64,000 nt of DNA from Streptomyces tsukubensis (GTDB lineage Bacteria > Actinomycetota > Actinomycetes > Streptomycetales > Streptomycetaceae), in the NCBI RefSeq assembly GCF_009296025.1, contig NZ_CP045178.1, forward strand, positions 4,774,001-4,838,000, read 5' to 3'; not shown here. Positions within the stretch are counted from its first letter, which is position 1. Below: more notes on the stretch, generated by a model. The model ran no database searches, had not been told where the DNA came from, and saw nothing but the letters and a program-made list of their open reading frames with translations.

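Noticed and set aside
29658..64000. Giant gene as a nonribosomal peptide or polyketide synthase
   Set aside because: No condensation, adenylation, ketosynthase or carrier motifs occur. The repeated motifs are GWDW, HG and a lone Cys.

Overview
The window reads as a high-GC actinomycete chromosome, most likely Streptomyces or a close relative. The reasons are the extreme third-position GC, GGAGG-type ribosome sites, a type I polyketide synthase, and an actinobacterial type VII (ESX) secretion locus with mycosin, EccB, EccC and EccD.

Left part (1-10.8 kb): the first 2,130 codons of a minus-strand reducing type I polyketide synthase (KS-AT-DH-ER-KR, cut by the window edge) are followed by small redox and regulator genes. 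These are two minus-strand short-chain dehydrogenases, a divergent MerR regulator, a TetX-like FAD monooxygenase and a divergent TetR regulator. A perfect 17-bp palindrome lies between the last two.

Middle part (10.8-29.7 kb): this is a type VII secretion locus. It holds an EccA-like twin-AAA ATPase fused to a beta-helix, the mycosin protease MycP, EccC, EccD, EccB, two WXG100 substrates, and four accessory proteins: a 166-residue protein, a 1,143-residue coiled-coil protein, a YbaB-like protein and a third WXG-like protein. MycP and EccC converge on a strong hairpin terminator. EccC and EccD diverge from a 344-bp AT-richer region. From eccD onward every gene points rightward.

Right part (29,658 to the window end): one uninterrupted reading frame of at least 11,447 codons starts directly after the stop of the last small T7SS gene and is still open at base 64000. 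Its N-terminus is a helical, ESX-effector-like domain (CpnT-like, inferred). Then come a low-complexity linker, a duplicated helical region, a HEFAH zincin domain resembling anthrax lethal factor, a degenerate OTU-like domain, and two papain-fold (glutamine-deamidase-type) modules interleaved with seven copies of a module of about 900-1,000 residues. All six complete copies of that module keep one His and one Cys exactly 46 residues apart, the arrangement of caspase-like clan CD peptidases. Variable linkers between the modules share a short motif ending in RPV.

Taken together, the locus looks like a secretion machine with its substrates, plus a giant multi-enzyme, possibly self-processing effector as the presumed main cargo. 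This giant protein is the most unusual object in the window. No tRNA, rRNA, CRISPR array, transposase or phage gene was recognised.
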